In this document: one piece after another, positions 1 to 13,773 of the stretch
Numbering within the stretch: position 1 is the first letter of the stretch
How the letters are laid out: each line of letters begins with the position of its first letter
From: Pelargonium nanum
Lineage: Eukaryota > Streptophyta > Magnoliopsida > Geraniales > Geraniaceae
Reading direction: 5' to 3'
DNA: 23,879 nucleotides
Assembly: GCA_036897485.1 (NCBI GenBank)
Contig: JAYMTF010001364.1
Span: forward strand, 1 to 23,879
Program-made: the position numbers and the translations under genes
The notes under the pieces: model-generated
What the model was told of the DNA's origin: nothing
The model's database searches: none
What the model saw: only the letters and a program-made list of their open reading frames with translations

Positions 1-635
1 TCTAATCTGTTGTTATATCTACTATGTCATCAAACGTTGAAATGCATAACTCCTTATCCGTTGGATTTCTTATCTACCATAATCCATCGTTGTTATCCAA
101 TCCAGACGATCAAACGCTACCTAAATGAAAAGGGTTGTTATTGGTTATGAAACATGTACTGAATTTGAAGAAACCAGACAAAGGCCTATGATAATAGGTA
201 ATTAATGATAACTTGCTTACATCTGTAGATCATAAGTGGGATGCTGACTGATATAGGCATTTACATAGTTTATGTATATGAGAAATATCTCAAGAGTCCC
301 CTCAAGCCAGTTTAGCATTATCTGGTTTTTCCGGCTCAGTTAGTCTCATCACTACCATTCTTGCTAATGGCCTTGGTATTTGGTAACAAAACTTGCCAAC
401 TAATAACCTGTTGTTGCCCATGCTTTCATCTAGATTTTTAAATATTTGAAGCACAATCTGTTTTGACCTTTAAAGACTGTTGTGTGAATTAGCTTAATCA
501 TTTCCTTAAATTTATAAAAAAAACGACCTTGTATTTATGTATTATATGTATAAACATGTCATTTACGATTTTTTTAACTATAGAGAAATGTGTTTGTCTA
601 TACTTCTCTTCTAATTATGAATCCTATTTTTATAG
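1..635 (+). other. Probable upstream intron of the AUG5 gene
   Basis: No exon could be supported in this stretch. It is AT-rich and stop-rich in all three plus frames, and it ends in a polypyrimidine-like tract and a TATAG acceptor directly before the exon at 636. The first visible exon starts in the middle of a conserved protein, so this stretch is read as intron. A short open run at about 122-195 was checked and does not resemble any AUG5 segment I recognise. Confidence 0.6.
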
Positions 636-3993
<3,358 letters not shown>

Positions 3994-4487
3994 ACCATTC
4001 CTTTAACGGCTATATGTTTTGTGTCTTCGGGGACTGAATGTATCTATCCGCAAAAGACATACCATCTAGTGACACGGACATTACTAGTTCTGTAAAGAAA
4101 GAAAATGCTGAAAACCAGTTGCTTTGCTTATGGAGGGCCTTTATTATTTACCTTCACCAAATCATGTACCAAATTCTAGTGTGTGAGGTGAGGTCTGTGT
4201 GTGTATATATTGTTTGTTTATGGTGTGGTTGCTTTCAAGTTTCGTATGATATGATAAGTCTTGGAAACCAAGTCATGGAAATGGGTCCACAGTGATAAAT
4301 AGAGAAATGTCATGCCAGTACCTGAGCAACCAGATCTCTATTAAAAGGTATAGCAGCATTCAACAAGACGTAAAGAATCCAATCCACAGCAAAATCTTCC
4401 AATAAATTCTGAGACTGGCAAAATCTGCAATGGTGTCTTGTTCTCATAATTGTATCTAGTTGGTATCATACAATACGTGTACTGATT
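3994..4487 (+). other. AUG5 3' flank and probable 3' UTR
   Basis: The stretch after the AUG5 stop has no supported gene. The first 300 bases or so are likely 3' UTR. AATAAA-like signals occur at 4293-4300 (GATAAATA) and near 4402 (AATAAATT), but the cleavage site cannot be chosen from sequence alone. Confidence 0.45.
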
Positions 4488-5147
4488 GGGCATTGTTTGG
4501 TAACACGGCTGAAAAACTGTAACGAAATATAACAAAGTGTTTGAAACTGTAAGGATCTGTTTTAAAAGGTCGAGTTTAATGTAGAAGTTGAGTTTTGAAA
4601 ACTCTATTATATCACTCATTAGATATGCTCTCAAATGTTGATCATAACTTATTATAGTCAACGTATGTTTTAACGGAGTAATTTAAACTATTATAACATA
4701 TCATATTCGTTTGATCTCATCTGCAAAAACAACCTTTAGTATTTCACAGGTAAATATATCGAAACATACAGTTGATCTTATCAACAAATCATATCGAATC
4801 AATTGGCATTTTATAGAAAGATTTGCATATTTAAGTTTGATTTCCACTAATGAGTTAACAATAAACATCCTTATATCAATCACTTCTACGACTTGGAAGA
4901 CGGAAAATAATTACATAATATGATGGCAAGTTTAGATAGGTAATTTACGTTTATCTCTCCTCCTTCAAAGAAGCCCAAAAATTACACAGAAGATGCTGAG
5001 CTCCTAACGGAGTCATCTTCCTAAAGTAGCTCTTGCTCCTTTTAAGTCACGATTTCATAATTTTTACGTAACTATTCCGTCATCCTAATTTAAGTTTTGC
5101 TTATCTGACACCTCTTTTAAATAGACAATAGTATTACCAAACAAGCA
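4488..5147. mobile_element. MITE-like element A (nonautonomous DNA transposon)
   Basis: The left end (4488-4506) reads GGGCATTGTTTGGTAACAC. The right end (5131-5147), read on the minus strand, is GCTTGTTTGGTAATAC, so the ends form an imperfect terminal inverted repeat around TTGTTTGGTAA. The element is about 660 bp, AT-rich and has no coding capacity. Its interior shares ordered blocks with the element near 10062-10504 at matching spacing, and the same end sequence recurs at 23627. No clean target-site duplication is visible, so the superfamily is open; a hAT-type origin is only a guess. Confidence 0.6.
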
Positions 5148-5358
5148 CTCGGTCTTCACATCATAAAAGCACAACCTTGATGAGTTTCATTAAACATTCC
5201 ATTAACTAAAATAAAAATAATCAGTACAAAGAATGTTCTTAACAATCAAAAGGGCATAAATGTGTCCTCTATCTGTTATTAGTATTTACAACCTCTGAGC
5301 AAATCAAAAGGCTTCACTCAGGTGCTAAACCATAATCTTTACCAAAAACAAGGTTTAA

Positions 5359-5748
5359 TCAGTAGCTTCCGTCATGAGAAGCTTGTGCGGTCGCAGCAGC
5401 AGCGGCTCGGCCGAACCTGGATAGCTGAGGCTGCTCATAGTCATAGATGAAGCTATTGGTAGCCATCAATTTCTTGGAGTTCATCAACTTTTTGGTATTT
5501 TCCATGCCAAAACTGTCCAGTCTGTCCTGTACTTGCACAACCTTCGATGGCTTGGTTTTGGGTGTGCTGTTCCGGTGGAGGTGGCACTTGAACGAGCCTG
5601 CATGGCTGGTTGGTGCACATATGCAAGTCTTTTTCGGAGTCTGGTTTGGTTTGGTTTCGGATAAAATCTTCTTCGCAATCTTCTTTTGCATTGCCTTGCC
5701 CAATTCCTCTCCTTGAGAAGATGGCAAATTCTTCATCCTACTTGACAT
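5359..5748 (-). CDS. Small Lys-rich protein with CxCxPTxHxGSFxC motif
   Basis: This is an intronless 129-residue frame starting at the ATG at 5748. Residues 42-59 read CICAPTSHAGSFKCHLHR, a version of the C-x-C-x-PT-x-H-x-GSF-x-C-x-LH motif of small plant proteins usually named 'serine-rich protein-related'. Their biochemical role is unknown to me. The N-terminal 40 residues are basic (Lys-rich), the middle carries the motif, and the C terminus has a run of five alanines followed by a TAQASHDGSY end. There is no signal peptide or membrane segment. Cys42, Cys44, His49, Cys55 and His58 are spaced so that metal binding is conceivable, but this is inference. The GC content and codon use are higher than the flanks, supporting a real gene. 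The opposite-strand open frame here is its shadow. Confidence 0.75.
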   Translation of the reverse strand: MSSRMKNLPSSQGEELGKAMQKKIAKKILSETKPNQTPKKTCICAPTSHAGSFKCHLHRNSTPKTKPSKVVQVQDRLDSFGMENTKKLMNSKKLMATNSFIYDYEQPQLSRFGRAAAAATAQASHDGSY

Positions 5749-6259
5749 CCATTACGAACAAGTAAACATTAAGAGCTAACGAGTAATACGCGATAAATTG
5801 GACATCTAAAATTGCCTAATAGGGTTGATATAATTGAATTCGGATAAGGAATTGAAAGATAAAAGACTAAAAATCGAGCTGGCTGTTCATGTAAGGGGAA
5901 GCTCACGGCCGTGTGTATGTGACACGGGCATAGACAAGCTATCCACACTCTCGTGTGCACGATCAACACATCCTATTTAGACCAATTTCGTTCGTTTTGA
6001 ACCAAATAAGCATAGGGGACATCTGGTTCAACCCGTTTGTCCATAATATCTAGCCCAAGTTCTAAGTTGATCGATCTATGTCCAAAATTAACGTGTATGG
6101 AAGTTTCCTATTTACATTGAATTTCTTAAATATTACCCACCAATTACCAACGATTAGAGAGCATCTTCTGTAATGCTTGTAGGGGTGATAAACTAAACAA
6201 AACATAATCACACACTTGTGAATATGTTTTGTTAACCTGATTGTCATGTAACTAAATTA
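5749..6259. other. Upstream region of the Lys-rich gene
   Basis: This is the expected promoter and 5' UTR of the minus-strand gene at 5359-5748. No unambiguous TATA box could be chosen. No other gene is supported; the minus-strand open frames at 5769-5969 and 6062-6247 resemble nothing known. Confidence 0.4.
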
Positions 6260-6560
6260 TCTTATTAACACCAACTCTTTCTTGAATAATCTACGCGTTG
6301 TCCACATTCACTCGACCTCTAAACAGTAGTTCTTAGCTTACTTTAGCACCAAATCTTGCTCGACTAGTCTCTATTTTGTCAACGTTCACTCAACCTCTAA
6401 GTGGTTTTTCCTATCTCATCTTGACACCAACTCTTGCTCGACCGCATTTTCTCGACCTCTAAACTTGTTCCTAATTATCTTGGCACCAACTTTTGCTCGA
6501 CTAATCTCTATTTTATCCACGTTCATTCAACTTATAATCAGTCGTTCACATATTACTTTA
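6260..6560. repeat. Degenerate 78-bp minisatellite, about four copies
   Basis: The phrase CACCAA followed by TCTTGCTCGACTA-like sequence starts at 6269, 6347, 6425 and 6484. The first two intervals are exactly 78 bp and the third is 59 bp, so the third copy has lost about 19 bp. Each unit also carries a 'CTATTTTGTCAACGTTCACTCAACCTCTAA'-type second half in variant form (for example near 6298-6321, 6373-6401 and 6509-6533). Copies have diverged by many substitutions. No open frame runs through the array. Confidence 0.8.
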
Positions 6561-7269
6561 AAACTTAACATTCGGTTTCATACAACATAGCTAAACGTAA
6601 AATGCTCATGTAAAAGGACATGTCCCAAGCCCAAGAAGTTCCTAGAGAACTTAAAACTTGGTCAACCCTCAAAGAGCATTAATTTTGAGGTTGATGTGGG
6701 GGCAAATGTAGCTGAGAAAGTACCCAATGTCTCCAAGCAAAACAAGCCAATTTAATGGAAAAGAAAGGAAAGGTTTTAAGAGAGACCAGTGGGGTGGGTC
6801 TGTCAATCAATGCAATAGCTAAAGCTATAGTGATTCAAATTGCTATTGATTCACTCTATTTGAGTGATGGGTCAAAGCATTTATAACAAGGAATCTGCAA
6901 ATACATCATTCTAATTGAAATTGAAACCTTGAATTTTAATCCAAATGACAAAATTCTATCAAAACATGACACAAAAACAAGCAATTTATGGTAAGCAAAT
7001 GAAAATTTTACACACTAGAGAACCTGTCTTTCACAATTCTGCAAACCCAAGAAAGTGCAGCAATGGCAGTCCATAATACATATTTTCACAAAACAGAACC
7101 TTAAATACATGTCAACTTTTTTACACCATTTAATGCATGTGGTTAGCATGAAATTAATGTACTTAATGCACTGTTCTTTTCATTAATGACACCTTAAATA
7201 TAAACCCATTATGGTTTCATTTCAAAAAATTAAGGTCAAACTCTCTTTCCTTTTTACAAAACTAGGTAT
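6561..7269. other. Gene-free intergenic stretch
   Basis: AT-rich DNA with no supported gene, RNA or clear repeat. Confidence 0.5.
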
Positions 7270-7640
7270 TAGAGTATATTCGCAACCAAAATAACCCGGT
7301 TCGGACTTGTTTATTAAATGAATTAAATAATTTAATACGAGCACAATTTTTTTTGTAAGCGGTTGACACAACGTTTCTAACACGTTCAAACAATGAGACA
7401 TATAAATAAATGAGTTGATATTGAGTCGACACAACCTGATGTTAAAAAATTACATTTTATCCTTGAATGTGTGGTCAATAAACAAGTTACACGACCAGTT
7501 TAATTAAACAGGTTCGACGTGAATTTAACCCGATAATTGAACGAGTTGAGTTAGTTAACATGAACCTGATATAAATTCTTGTCATGTCACGGGTCATTAA
7601 TTAAATTGTCGACTCCACTCACGATCAACGCGAGATCAAC
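7270..7640. repeat. Decayed dispersed repeat rich in ACCCG/GGTTCG words
   Basis: The stretch contains scattered phrases such as AACCCGGTTCGG, GGTTGACACAACG, TTAAACAGGTTCGACG, TTTAACCCGATAA and TGTCACGGGTCATTAATTAAATTGTC. This vocabulary of ACCCG, GGGT and TTTATTAAA words is familiar from abundant, decayed repeats in many dicot genomes. No ends, LTRs or coding remnants can be seen, so the class is not assigned. Confidence 0.4.
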
Positions 7641-8365
7641 ATTTTCAAATTATACTACACTCGAACTAATCTTCACATAAGTAGGAAAGAACAACAATAA
7701 TAACGAAAGTTCTCTCTACCAATCTTTATTGTAAATACAGTTTTTTCAAAATTTAAACTATTATTTTTCCAAAAAAAATCTGCAAAATCTAACAATACTC
7801 TAGTAATCAAGCTAATTTTTCCAGATTTCAATGAGAAAAACAAAATCGAGAACCAATGAGAAGGCAATTAAATACAGATAAGAAATTGATGAATCTGGTG
7901 ATTAATAAGAAGAAGACGTACCAGGAAGTCACGTCCGTATGATTAGAAGAAGCTTGAAAATAGTGTGATTTAATAACCGGCATTTATGCATTGAAATTAC
8001 ACAATTCTCTGTCACTTTAGCAATTTTGGTCTGACACCAATCACATTAATTAGCGTATAAAACACGTTAATTATCTCAGAAACCAGAAACCTACTACAAC
8101 ACAGAGACTTGTCTTTCTTCTTCGCCTAATTGGATAATAATGAGTTTGATTTTGATTTTTTGATTTTTTGGATAATAGTGAGATCAAATTTTAATTAAAT
8201 TTTAAATTTTGTAAAAAACAAAATGGTCTCAGATTTACTAGGATCATGAGAAAGTCAGTGGAGAGAGAGTGAGAGTGAGAAGTGGGCTGGTGTCCAATGA
8301 ATGATTAACACGTCAGCTAATGCATGCAGATCATGACCGCAACGATAGTCTCTCGGCTCTTACTT
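7641..8365. other. Gene-free intergenic stretch
   Basis: No supported gene. A minus-strand phrase at about 7915-7930 (CTTCCTG then GTACGT) resembles a splice donor, but no matching exon or downstream acceptor could be paired with it. Confidence 0.4.
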
Positions 8366-8379
8366 AAACGGCGCCGTTT
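8366..8379. repeat. Perfect 14-bp GC palindrome AAACGGCGCCGTTT
   Basis: The sequence is its own reverse complement and stands out as a GC island in very AT-rich DNA. This kind of AAACGGCGCCGTTT word is recurrent in plant intergenic and promoter DNA. No gene start lies nearby. Confidence 0.85.
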
Positions 8380-8600
8380 TTTATCATTTAGGAAATTATT
8401 TCATTCTAGTCCTCAATTACCAATTTTCTTTTGATTTGATCTCTAAACTATTTATATTGTTCCATTTCATTCTTAAATTATACTATTTTCTATTAAATTA
8501 GGTTTTAGACTACTTTTTGTGAACGTGAAGACCATATGACGTTTAAGTTAAAATATACGTAAAGACCAATCCGATACAAAATTGTAAAATTTAGACATGT
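8380..8600. repeat. Decayed 'TCATTCTAGTCCTCAATT'-type repeat
   Basis: A series of near-repeating phrases (ATTTCATTCTAGTCCTCAA, TTTGATCTCTAAACTATTT, TTTCATTCTTAAATTATAC) is followed by a run ending with GACCATATGACG. A related phrase set (GATCCATAAACTA, TTTTGGTCATTGAATATC) occurs near 21553-21605. These look like remnants of a widespread noncoding plant repeat. Ends are not visible. Confidence 0.4.
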
Positions 8601-8889
8601 CGCCACATCAATTTTATTTAAATGTTCTCTTCAATTATAAAATGTTGTTCCAAAATAGTTTTGATCAAAACTTTAGTTAAGTTAATCGTCATGTATAATG
8701 TAAGCCAAATCATCATGAAAATGTAGGCACAATAAACTTTTCACATACACATCACAATAAATTGTGGGAGTGATTTCAAAATTTTAATGAGTTATCATAA
8801 AATCATTGGTGATTTAGTTAAACCAAATAACTAATTATATCTCCAAACTATTTATTCTCTTCAAATAAATTGAAAGATTTTGCTACCTT

Positions 8890-8904
8890 TATATATATAT
8901 ATAT
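8890..8904. repeat. (AT)n microsatellite
   Basis: Fifteen bases of uninterrupted TA/AT alternation in AT-rich DNA. Confidence 0.9.
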
Positions 8905-9907
8905 CTGAGAATGGTAGATTCTTGGATAGGGCAACTTTTGAATCAAAATTTCAAAAAGTTGTTATGATCTTGACATTTCATAAGCTAATAGCCTTTTTTT
9001 TCCTTCAAAAAATAAGTGAAAGTTGAAAGAAATGGGTGAGCAACAAATAAAAAAACATAGTAATATATGGTCCAATATTCCAAATATAAATTTGAACTAG
9101 AAGTTTAGAAAAAGTCTATCATAGTATAGAGCCTCTCTCTATAGGGAATATAAAATGAATCAATTTTTAACACAATCATGTCAATAGATATTCAAAACAC
9201 AAAAGCATGCATATACAATGAAAATGAAGAGTGATTCATGCCATAGAAGAAGACCCAAAAGGTTAGGCTATTATGTGTTGTGGAAGATTCATAATTATAG
9301 GTAACAATAGGGACATGAAAAGTTGATAGAGATGGATCATACAAAAATACCATAAAACTATATATTATAAATATATATATTCTCTATGGCATGCATATAC
9401 AAAAGCATATACACATTGTATTGGAATTGAATTGAAATGAGTTTCAATATATTCCTTCCTTCTTCTTCTCTTTGCTTTATCTTTCTTGGCCTTCTTTTTT
9501 TGGAATTTTGGTTGAAGCTATTGAGTGATTTGATTGTGGGTTTTGCAATTTGAACTCTTTAGACTTTTGTCACCTGCATGCCCTTTCTTCACTGCTTGCA
9601 ATTGCATATCCTATTCCTATCCCCACTTTACAAAAGAGATTTAAAGGTTTAAATAAAAAGAAAAAGAAAAGATATAATGGGTCATGATCAAGATTCATCA
9701 AAACACTAGCTAGGAGTGTTAGTGAGGAGGAGGGCCCAATTTAAACAAAAATAATGATTCACACATTTCTCATCATGTCTCTCCCTCTATTTCAATGAAA
9801 TTGGGGATTGGTTGTCCCAAGCTTTACCCACAACAAATCAATTGAGTGTGTGCTTTTTTTCTATTTCCCAATTTCATGCTACATTACTTTCTGTGTTGTT
9901 TCAGTTT
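8905..9907. other. Gene-free intergenic stretch
   Basis: About 1 kb with no supported gene. It holds an AT-rich block around 9340-9420, where the phrase ATGCATATACA recurs (also near 9208), and a pyrimidine-rich run at about 9450-9510. No known miRNA sequence was recognised by eye. Confidence 0.4.
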
Positions 9908-10613
9908 CAGTGTTTGTTTGGTAAGGAAAATAATTAATTAAACCTATTAAATTAGGTAAGTTCTAGATTATATATCCTTGTTTGTCTACACGAACGGGTT
10001 AATGCACATATCAAAACTTGTTTAGATATCGTACGAAATATCATTAGTTGGGTACATATAAAACTTGTTTAGTAGCTAGCAATACTGAAAAACTGTAAAG
10101 ATCGATAAAGAATGATCATATGAAATATCAATCTGTTTTAACAAAATAGTCGATCAACATAACATTGTTTATCGTCATACAAAAGTAGTTAACCACAAAT
10201 GGAAAACATATCAACCCAAATAATTTTCGTTGGGAGACAGAAATATTAATGGAATATCATAACTACACTCTGTTGTGTAGCTCAACTTAAAAAAAAAATA
10301 AAAAAAGAATGTATAAATTGCATTTTATCTCTCATCCTTAAACTTCACCGAAAATCCAACAAAAAGCTCACAGCTCCCATAGAAATGAGATCTTTATAAC
10401 AACCTTTTTTTTGGAGTTCTACCGAACAATCTACTACACCACCCTTACAAGTTTTGCTTACGTGACACTTCCTTCGGAGAAACAACAATGTCTCCAAACA
10501 AGGACTAAATGTAGTTTATTATCTCTTTTTGTTTTCCAATGTAAAACTTTGTTTTCACTAACTTTCATTTCATTGATTCTCTCTGTTGCTAGTTTACCAA
10601 ACAAATGACAGTG
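9908..10613. mobile_element. MITE-like element B, apparently nested
   Basis: Two nested inverted pairs are seen. The outer pair is CAGTGTTTGTTTGGTAA at 9908-9924 and its inverse at 10592-10613 (TTTGTTTGGTAA core). The inner pair is an ACTTGTTTAGTAGCTAG-like start at about 10063 and a CTCCAAACAAGGAC end at about 10492-10505. The inner segment is homologous to element A. The phrase TGAAAAACTGTAA is followed 43 bp later by ATCTGTTTTA in both (10086/10129 and 4510/4553). AAGTTTTGCTTA is followed about 45 bp later by CCAAACAAG in both. There is no coding capacity; the open frame at 10411-10608 lies inside the element. Confidence 0.55.
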
Positions 10614-11879
10614 TGCATGACATTAACCATGTGCTATAATTAAACATGATGATTTCTCTATGAAGGTTGTGCTTAGCAAAAGAAGAACAGTAGAATAAAA
10701 TTAGTAAAAAAAAAAATTTTAAATGGTCTGCAAAACTTCACATGCATATCACCAGTGCTCTGCTCTACTTTGTGCCTCATCCACTCATTATGTTTCATGA
10801 ATAGCTCCTTCACTTGTACCACTTCAACTGTAGCTACTGTGTGCTCATGTTGCTCCACTGTGCCTCCATGTTCACTTCACTTCCAACCTTTCTCTTTTCC
10901 TCACTTGTACAAGGATTTTTTCTTGGCCATGTCCAACATTGTTTGTGTTCATCTTCAACACCATTTCTGATCATCTATCCAGATTCAGGCCATTCCATGA
11001 TGATGATGGCATCATGATGAACTGATACACTCCATGGAGCTTGAGAGCTCCACAAAAATGACTAGCATTGTTTCTTGGGTTGTGAAGCTTCATGGGTTTT
11101 GGAAAGACAAAGGACATGTCAATCCCATCTTGCTTTTGTTTGTTACTTCTTTTGTGTGTGATCTCCACTTTCTTTCTGATGAATCATTTTCCACATTCAT
11201 GTTTTGGTATCATATAAATAGACCAATAAAAGAAGAGAAAAAGGGGGAAAGAATGTGAGAATATCCAAAATTTCTTCACAAGTTAAAAGGAAAACACTTT
11301 AGCTTTCTAATCATACATGCTTTCATAAAAATCCACCCAAAACCAATCCTTAAGGCCTCATGTCAACACCAACACTTGAGTGAATGTATCATTTATTAGA
11401 ATAGCCAAAATGAAGAAACAATTTAATAATAACAAATAACAATTTGTAATCATCATATGCATTAAGTGATTAATTAAAACTATTATCGACCACATCGACA
11501 AATCAAAATCAAGTCAATCTCATTAACAAAAAACTACTACGGCAGATCAAATTCGATTAACCTTAGCAACAAATCAAGTCAATCGCATATGCTAAAACAA
11601 CATCTAACATTTCACATTTAGGTACAACGAAATAGAAACGGTGACCTTATAATCTTTGTTTCTTAATCATGATTACATATGCTCATAACACTAATCTTGA
11701 AACATCAAAGACATCACACAACCCATGCTCTTCCATATATAACCTACAATATAATCTTCTTCTCCATCTCATCATCTTCTTCATTTCTTCATATATGTAC
11801 TTACTAATTCAACTAAATAAGCACCTAATAGCTAGTGGTAGTAGTAGTTGAGCCTTCAAGATCCAATTGCTCAAAGCTC
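10614..11879. other. Gene-free intergenic stretch
   Basis: No supported gene. The run 10720-11200 is less AT-rich than its surroundings and holds short open frames on both strands, none with a recognisable product. It contains a small perfect hairpin, TGGAGCT-TGAG-AGCTCCA, at about 11034-11051. The last bases before 11880 are the 3' flank of the minus-strand RIN4/NOI-like gene. Confidence 0.4.
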
Positions 11880-12956
11880 TCAAAACACACAAGTTGGCAA
11901 CAAGCAGCTTGTGAAAAACCCCAACACTCTCTTCTGCAACCACAAATCAAAACCACCCATCACAATTAGTACTACAAAAAACAGAGAGATCAAAGACCAA
12001 AACAACTGAGAAATGCAAAAATTGGAGGAGTAGGTGAAAAGGGTGTGCCTTTTTAGGCTTATTGGTAGTGTAGAGAAGAGCTGGTGAGATCTTGTAGAGG
12101 TCTTCATCAACTGGTTTAGGTCTTGGCCTGTGCTCTTCCTCTTCCTCAGGACTTGTGGGACATGGTGCTTCTTCTTTTCCTTCTTTCACATGGGACTGAC
12201 GTTTCTTGGTCTGCAAATTTTGTGTCATTTCAATTTCATCAAAATTATGTCATCAACAACTCAACAATCACCATTCATTTCTCATAATCATGTACCAAAA
12301 ATGGCCTACCCAAAAGTGAGGTTTTTAAAAAAGCTATTTGGGCAATGAAGAAATCATAGTGTTTTAATTCTACAAGTGATGTAATTATGCAAGAAAAGGA
12401 AAGGAAAAAAAAAAAACATTTTCTCTTTAATCTTTTGAGGGTGTGAGCTTCTTTTCATGAATCTTTTATCTTATCTTTATCTTCTCTTTTGCTTTGCCTG
12501 AAACTTCCTAGATGATTCATGCATGCTTGAAGACCAAATGAAGAGATTGCAAGTTTCACTTTCCCAGGAAAAAAAAAATGCATTTTGGGGTGTTTGGTTA
12601 GCGAGAAAATGTGAAAAACAGAGACTACCAAACAAAACGTGAAAAGATTGTGTTTTTATCATACCCTTCTGCGAGGAACAACGATCATGGCCGGAGTGAC
12701 CACATCGTTCTCATACAAATCGCCGGCAACGTACAAATCACGATCCTCAGAGTAACTGTAACGAATCAGACCAGCTTGTCTCGCGGACTCGAAGCACTGA
12801 GTAAACGGAAGATCATCGTAGCAATCCCAGCTCCCAAAAGCTGGCACATGAGTCCTCCTATAATCCTACAAGAGCCACACACAAAAATCTCAACAAAAAC
12901 GCCCAAAACACAAGACCAAAACGAAGAAGAGAAGCGAAACAGAGACTCACATCCAT
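11880..12956 (-). CDS. RIN4/NOI-domain-like protein, 140 residues
   Basis: On the minus strand, exons 12956-12951 (ATG GAT), 12865-12665, 12210-12049 and 11933-11880 (TGA) join in frame to 140 residues. Residues 9-15 read VPAFGSW, matching the VPxFGxW core of the RIN4/NOI (AvrRpt2-cleavage) domain, followed by a conserved CFESARQAGL stretch and a DLYENDVVTP stretch. Residues 70-90 are basic and Glu-rich, and DEDLYKISPALLY (105-117) is conserved in homologs of the At5g64850 type as I recall them. The C terminus (GFFTSCLLPTC, Cys133 and Cys138) suits membrane anchoring by S-acylation. RIN4-like proteins are plasma-membrane immune regulators; the role of this subgroup is not known to me. The first two introns are GT-AG. 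The last needs a GC donor at 12048-12047, and without that splice the frame runs on to a TGA at 11947-11949. Confidence 0.8.
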
Positions 12957-13108
12957 TGGAGGCCAAAACAGAGTAGTTGCAGAACAGAAAGAGAGCAAGA
13001 GAGCAAGTGGTGGAATCTTGAAGATTGACCTGAGAGCTTCAAAGGGTTTTTAAAATGTGTCTTCTTTTGCTGTTTTTTACTATCTTTTCTTGGTGGGTGG
13101 GCGTGGGA

Positions 13109-13120
13109 TTATATATATAA
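13109..13120 (-). promoter_or_regulatory. Probable TATA box of the RIN4/NOI-like gene
   Basis: The minus strand reads TTATATATATAAT about 155 bp upstream of the ATG at 12956. This would give a transcription start near 13080 and a 5' UTR of about 120 bases. Confidence 0.5.
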
Positions 13121-13307
13121 TTTGAAAAGCGAGTAGAGAGAGAAAACACAAAACAGAGTGTGTGAGAGAAATTAAAAAAACAGAGGAATAGGATCCAAAG
13201 TAAATAGGGGTGGTACTGGAAAACAAAAGAAAAATGAGAAAAGCAAAACCCAGATAACGAAGTATTTAACAGTTGCAGAAGCAGACAGAGAGACAAAGAG
13301 GTAAGGT

Positions 13308-13327
13308 GAGAGAGAGAGAGAGAGAGA
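13308..13327. repeat. (GA)n microsatellite
   Basis: A 20-bp pure GA tract about 350 bp upstream of the RIN4/NOI-like ATG. GA/CT tracts are common near plant promoters, but no regulatory role is shown here. Confidence 0.9.
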
Positions 13328-13617
13328 TGACAGGTTGCTTTCGTCTTGGGTTTATATTATATTCTTGAGTACTGTTCAACGACAACGAAATTAAATTCAA
13401 GAAACAGAGTAAAAATCAAAATCTTTTCACTTTTATCTTCAGGGTCACTGCATTGCCCTGTTTGTCGCTGCACAAATGTATATACCAATGCTTGAAATCA
13501 AAAGGTCGTTTCTTGCTTTCTCTCTCACTCTCTCTCCAATACCGAAGCAACCCGGATTTATTCTAATATTTCAGATGTTTATGGCCTTTTCTTAGTGCCT
13601 GTTTGGGTCCTCCACTG

Positions 13618-13773
13618 GCTTCCCGTAGAAGCTAACGTTTGTAGACATTTAGTCAAAAGTTGTTTGTCAGTTGGAGGATCAAAACACGACTTTCAAACTA
13701 TATAGGTGTGGCAGAAGCTTTCTCCACGGAAGTTGGAGACTATTCCGCGATGTTATGTAGCTTCTATGGGTAA
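13618..13773. repeat. Imperfect foldback (inverted repeat)
   Basis: CTTCCCGTAGAAGCTA at about 13618-13633 faces TAGCTTCTATGGGTAA at 13758-13773. The arms pair at about 14 of 16 positions with a loop of about 125 bp. The foldback lies at the left edge of a GCCTGTTTGGG phrase (13597-13607), like those that end MITE-type elements. An ACCAAACAAGCTC phrase at about 14252-14264 could be the matching right end, but the terminal match is short. Confidence 0.45.

Noticed and set aside
7900..7990. Splice-donor-like CTTCCTG|GTACGT on the minus strand as a 5' UTR intron of the Lys-rich gene
   Set aside because: It would need an intron of over 2 kb, and no matching acceptor near 5749 could be identified.
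10673..11258. Cluster of short open frames and a possible miRNA precursor
   Set aside because: No known mature miRNA sequence was recognised and only a 7-bp hairpin (about 11034-11051) was found; no frame has a recognisable product.
12611..12976. 121-residue plus-strand open frame
   Set aside because: It is the antisense shadow of exon 2 of the minus-strand RIN4/NOI-like gene, whose conserved protein and splice sites explain the region.
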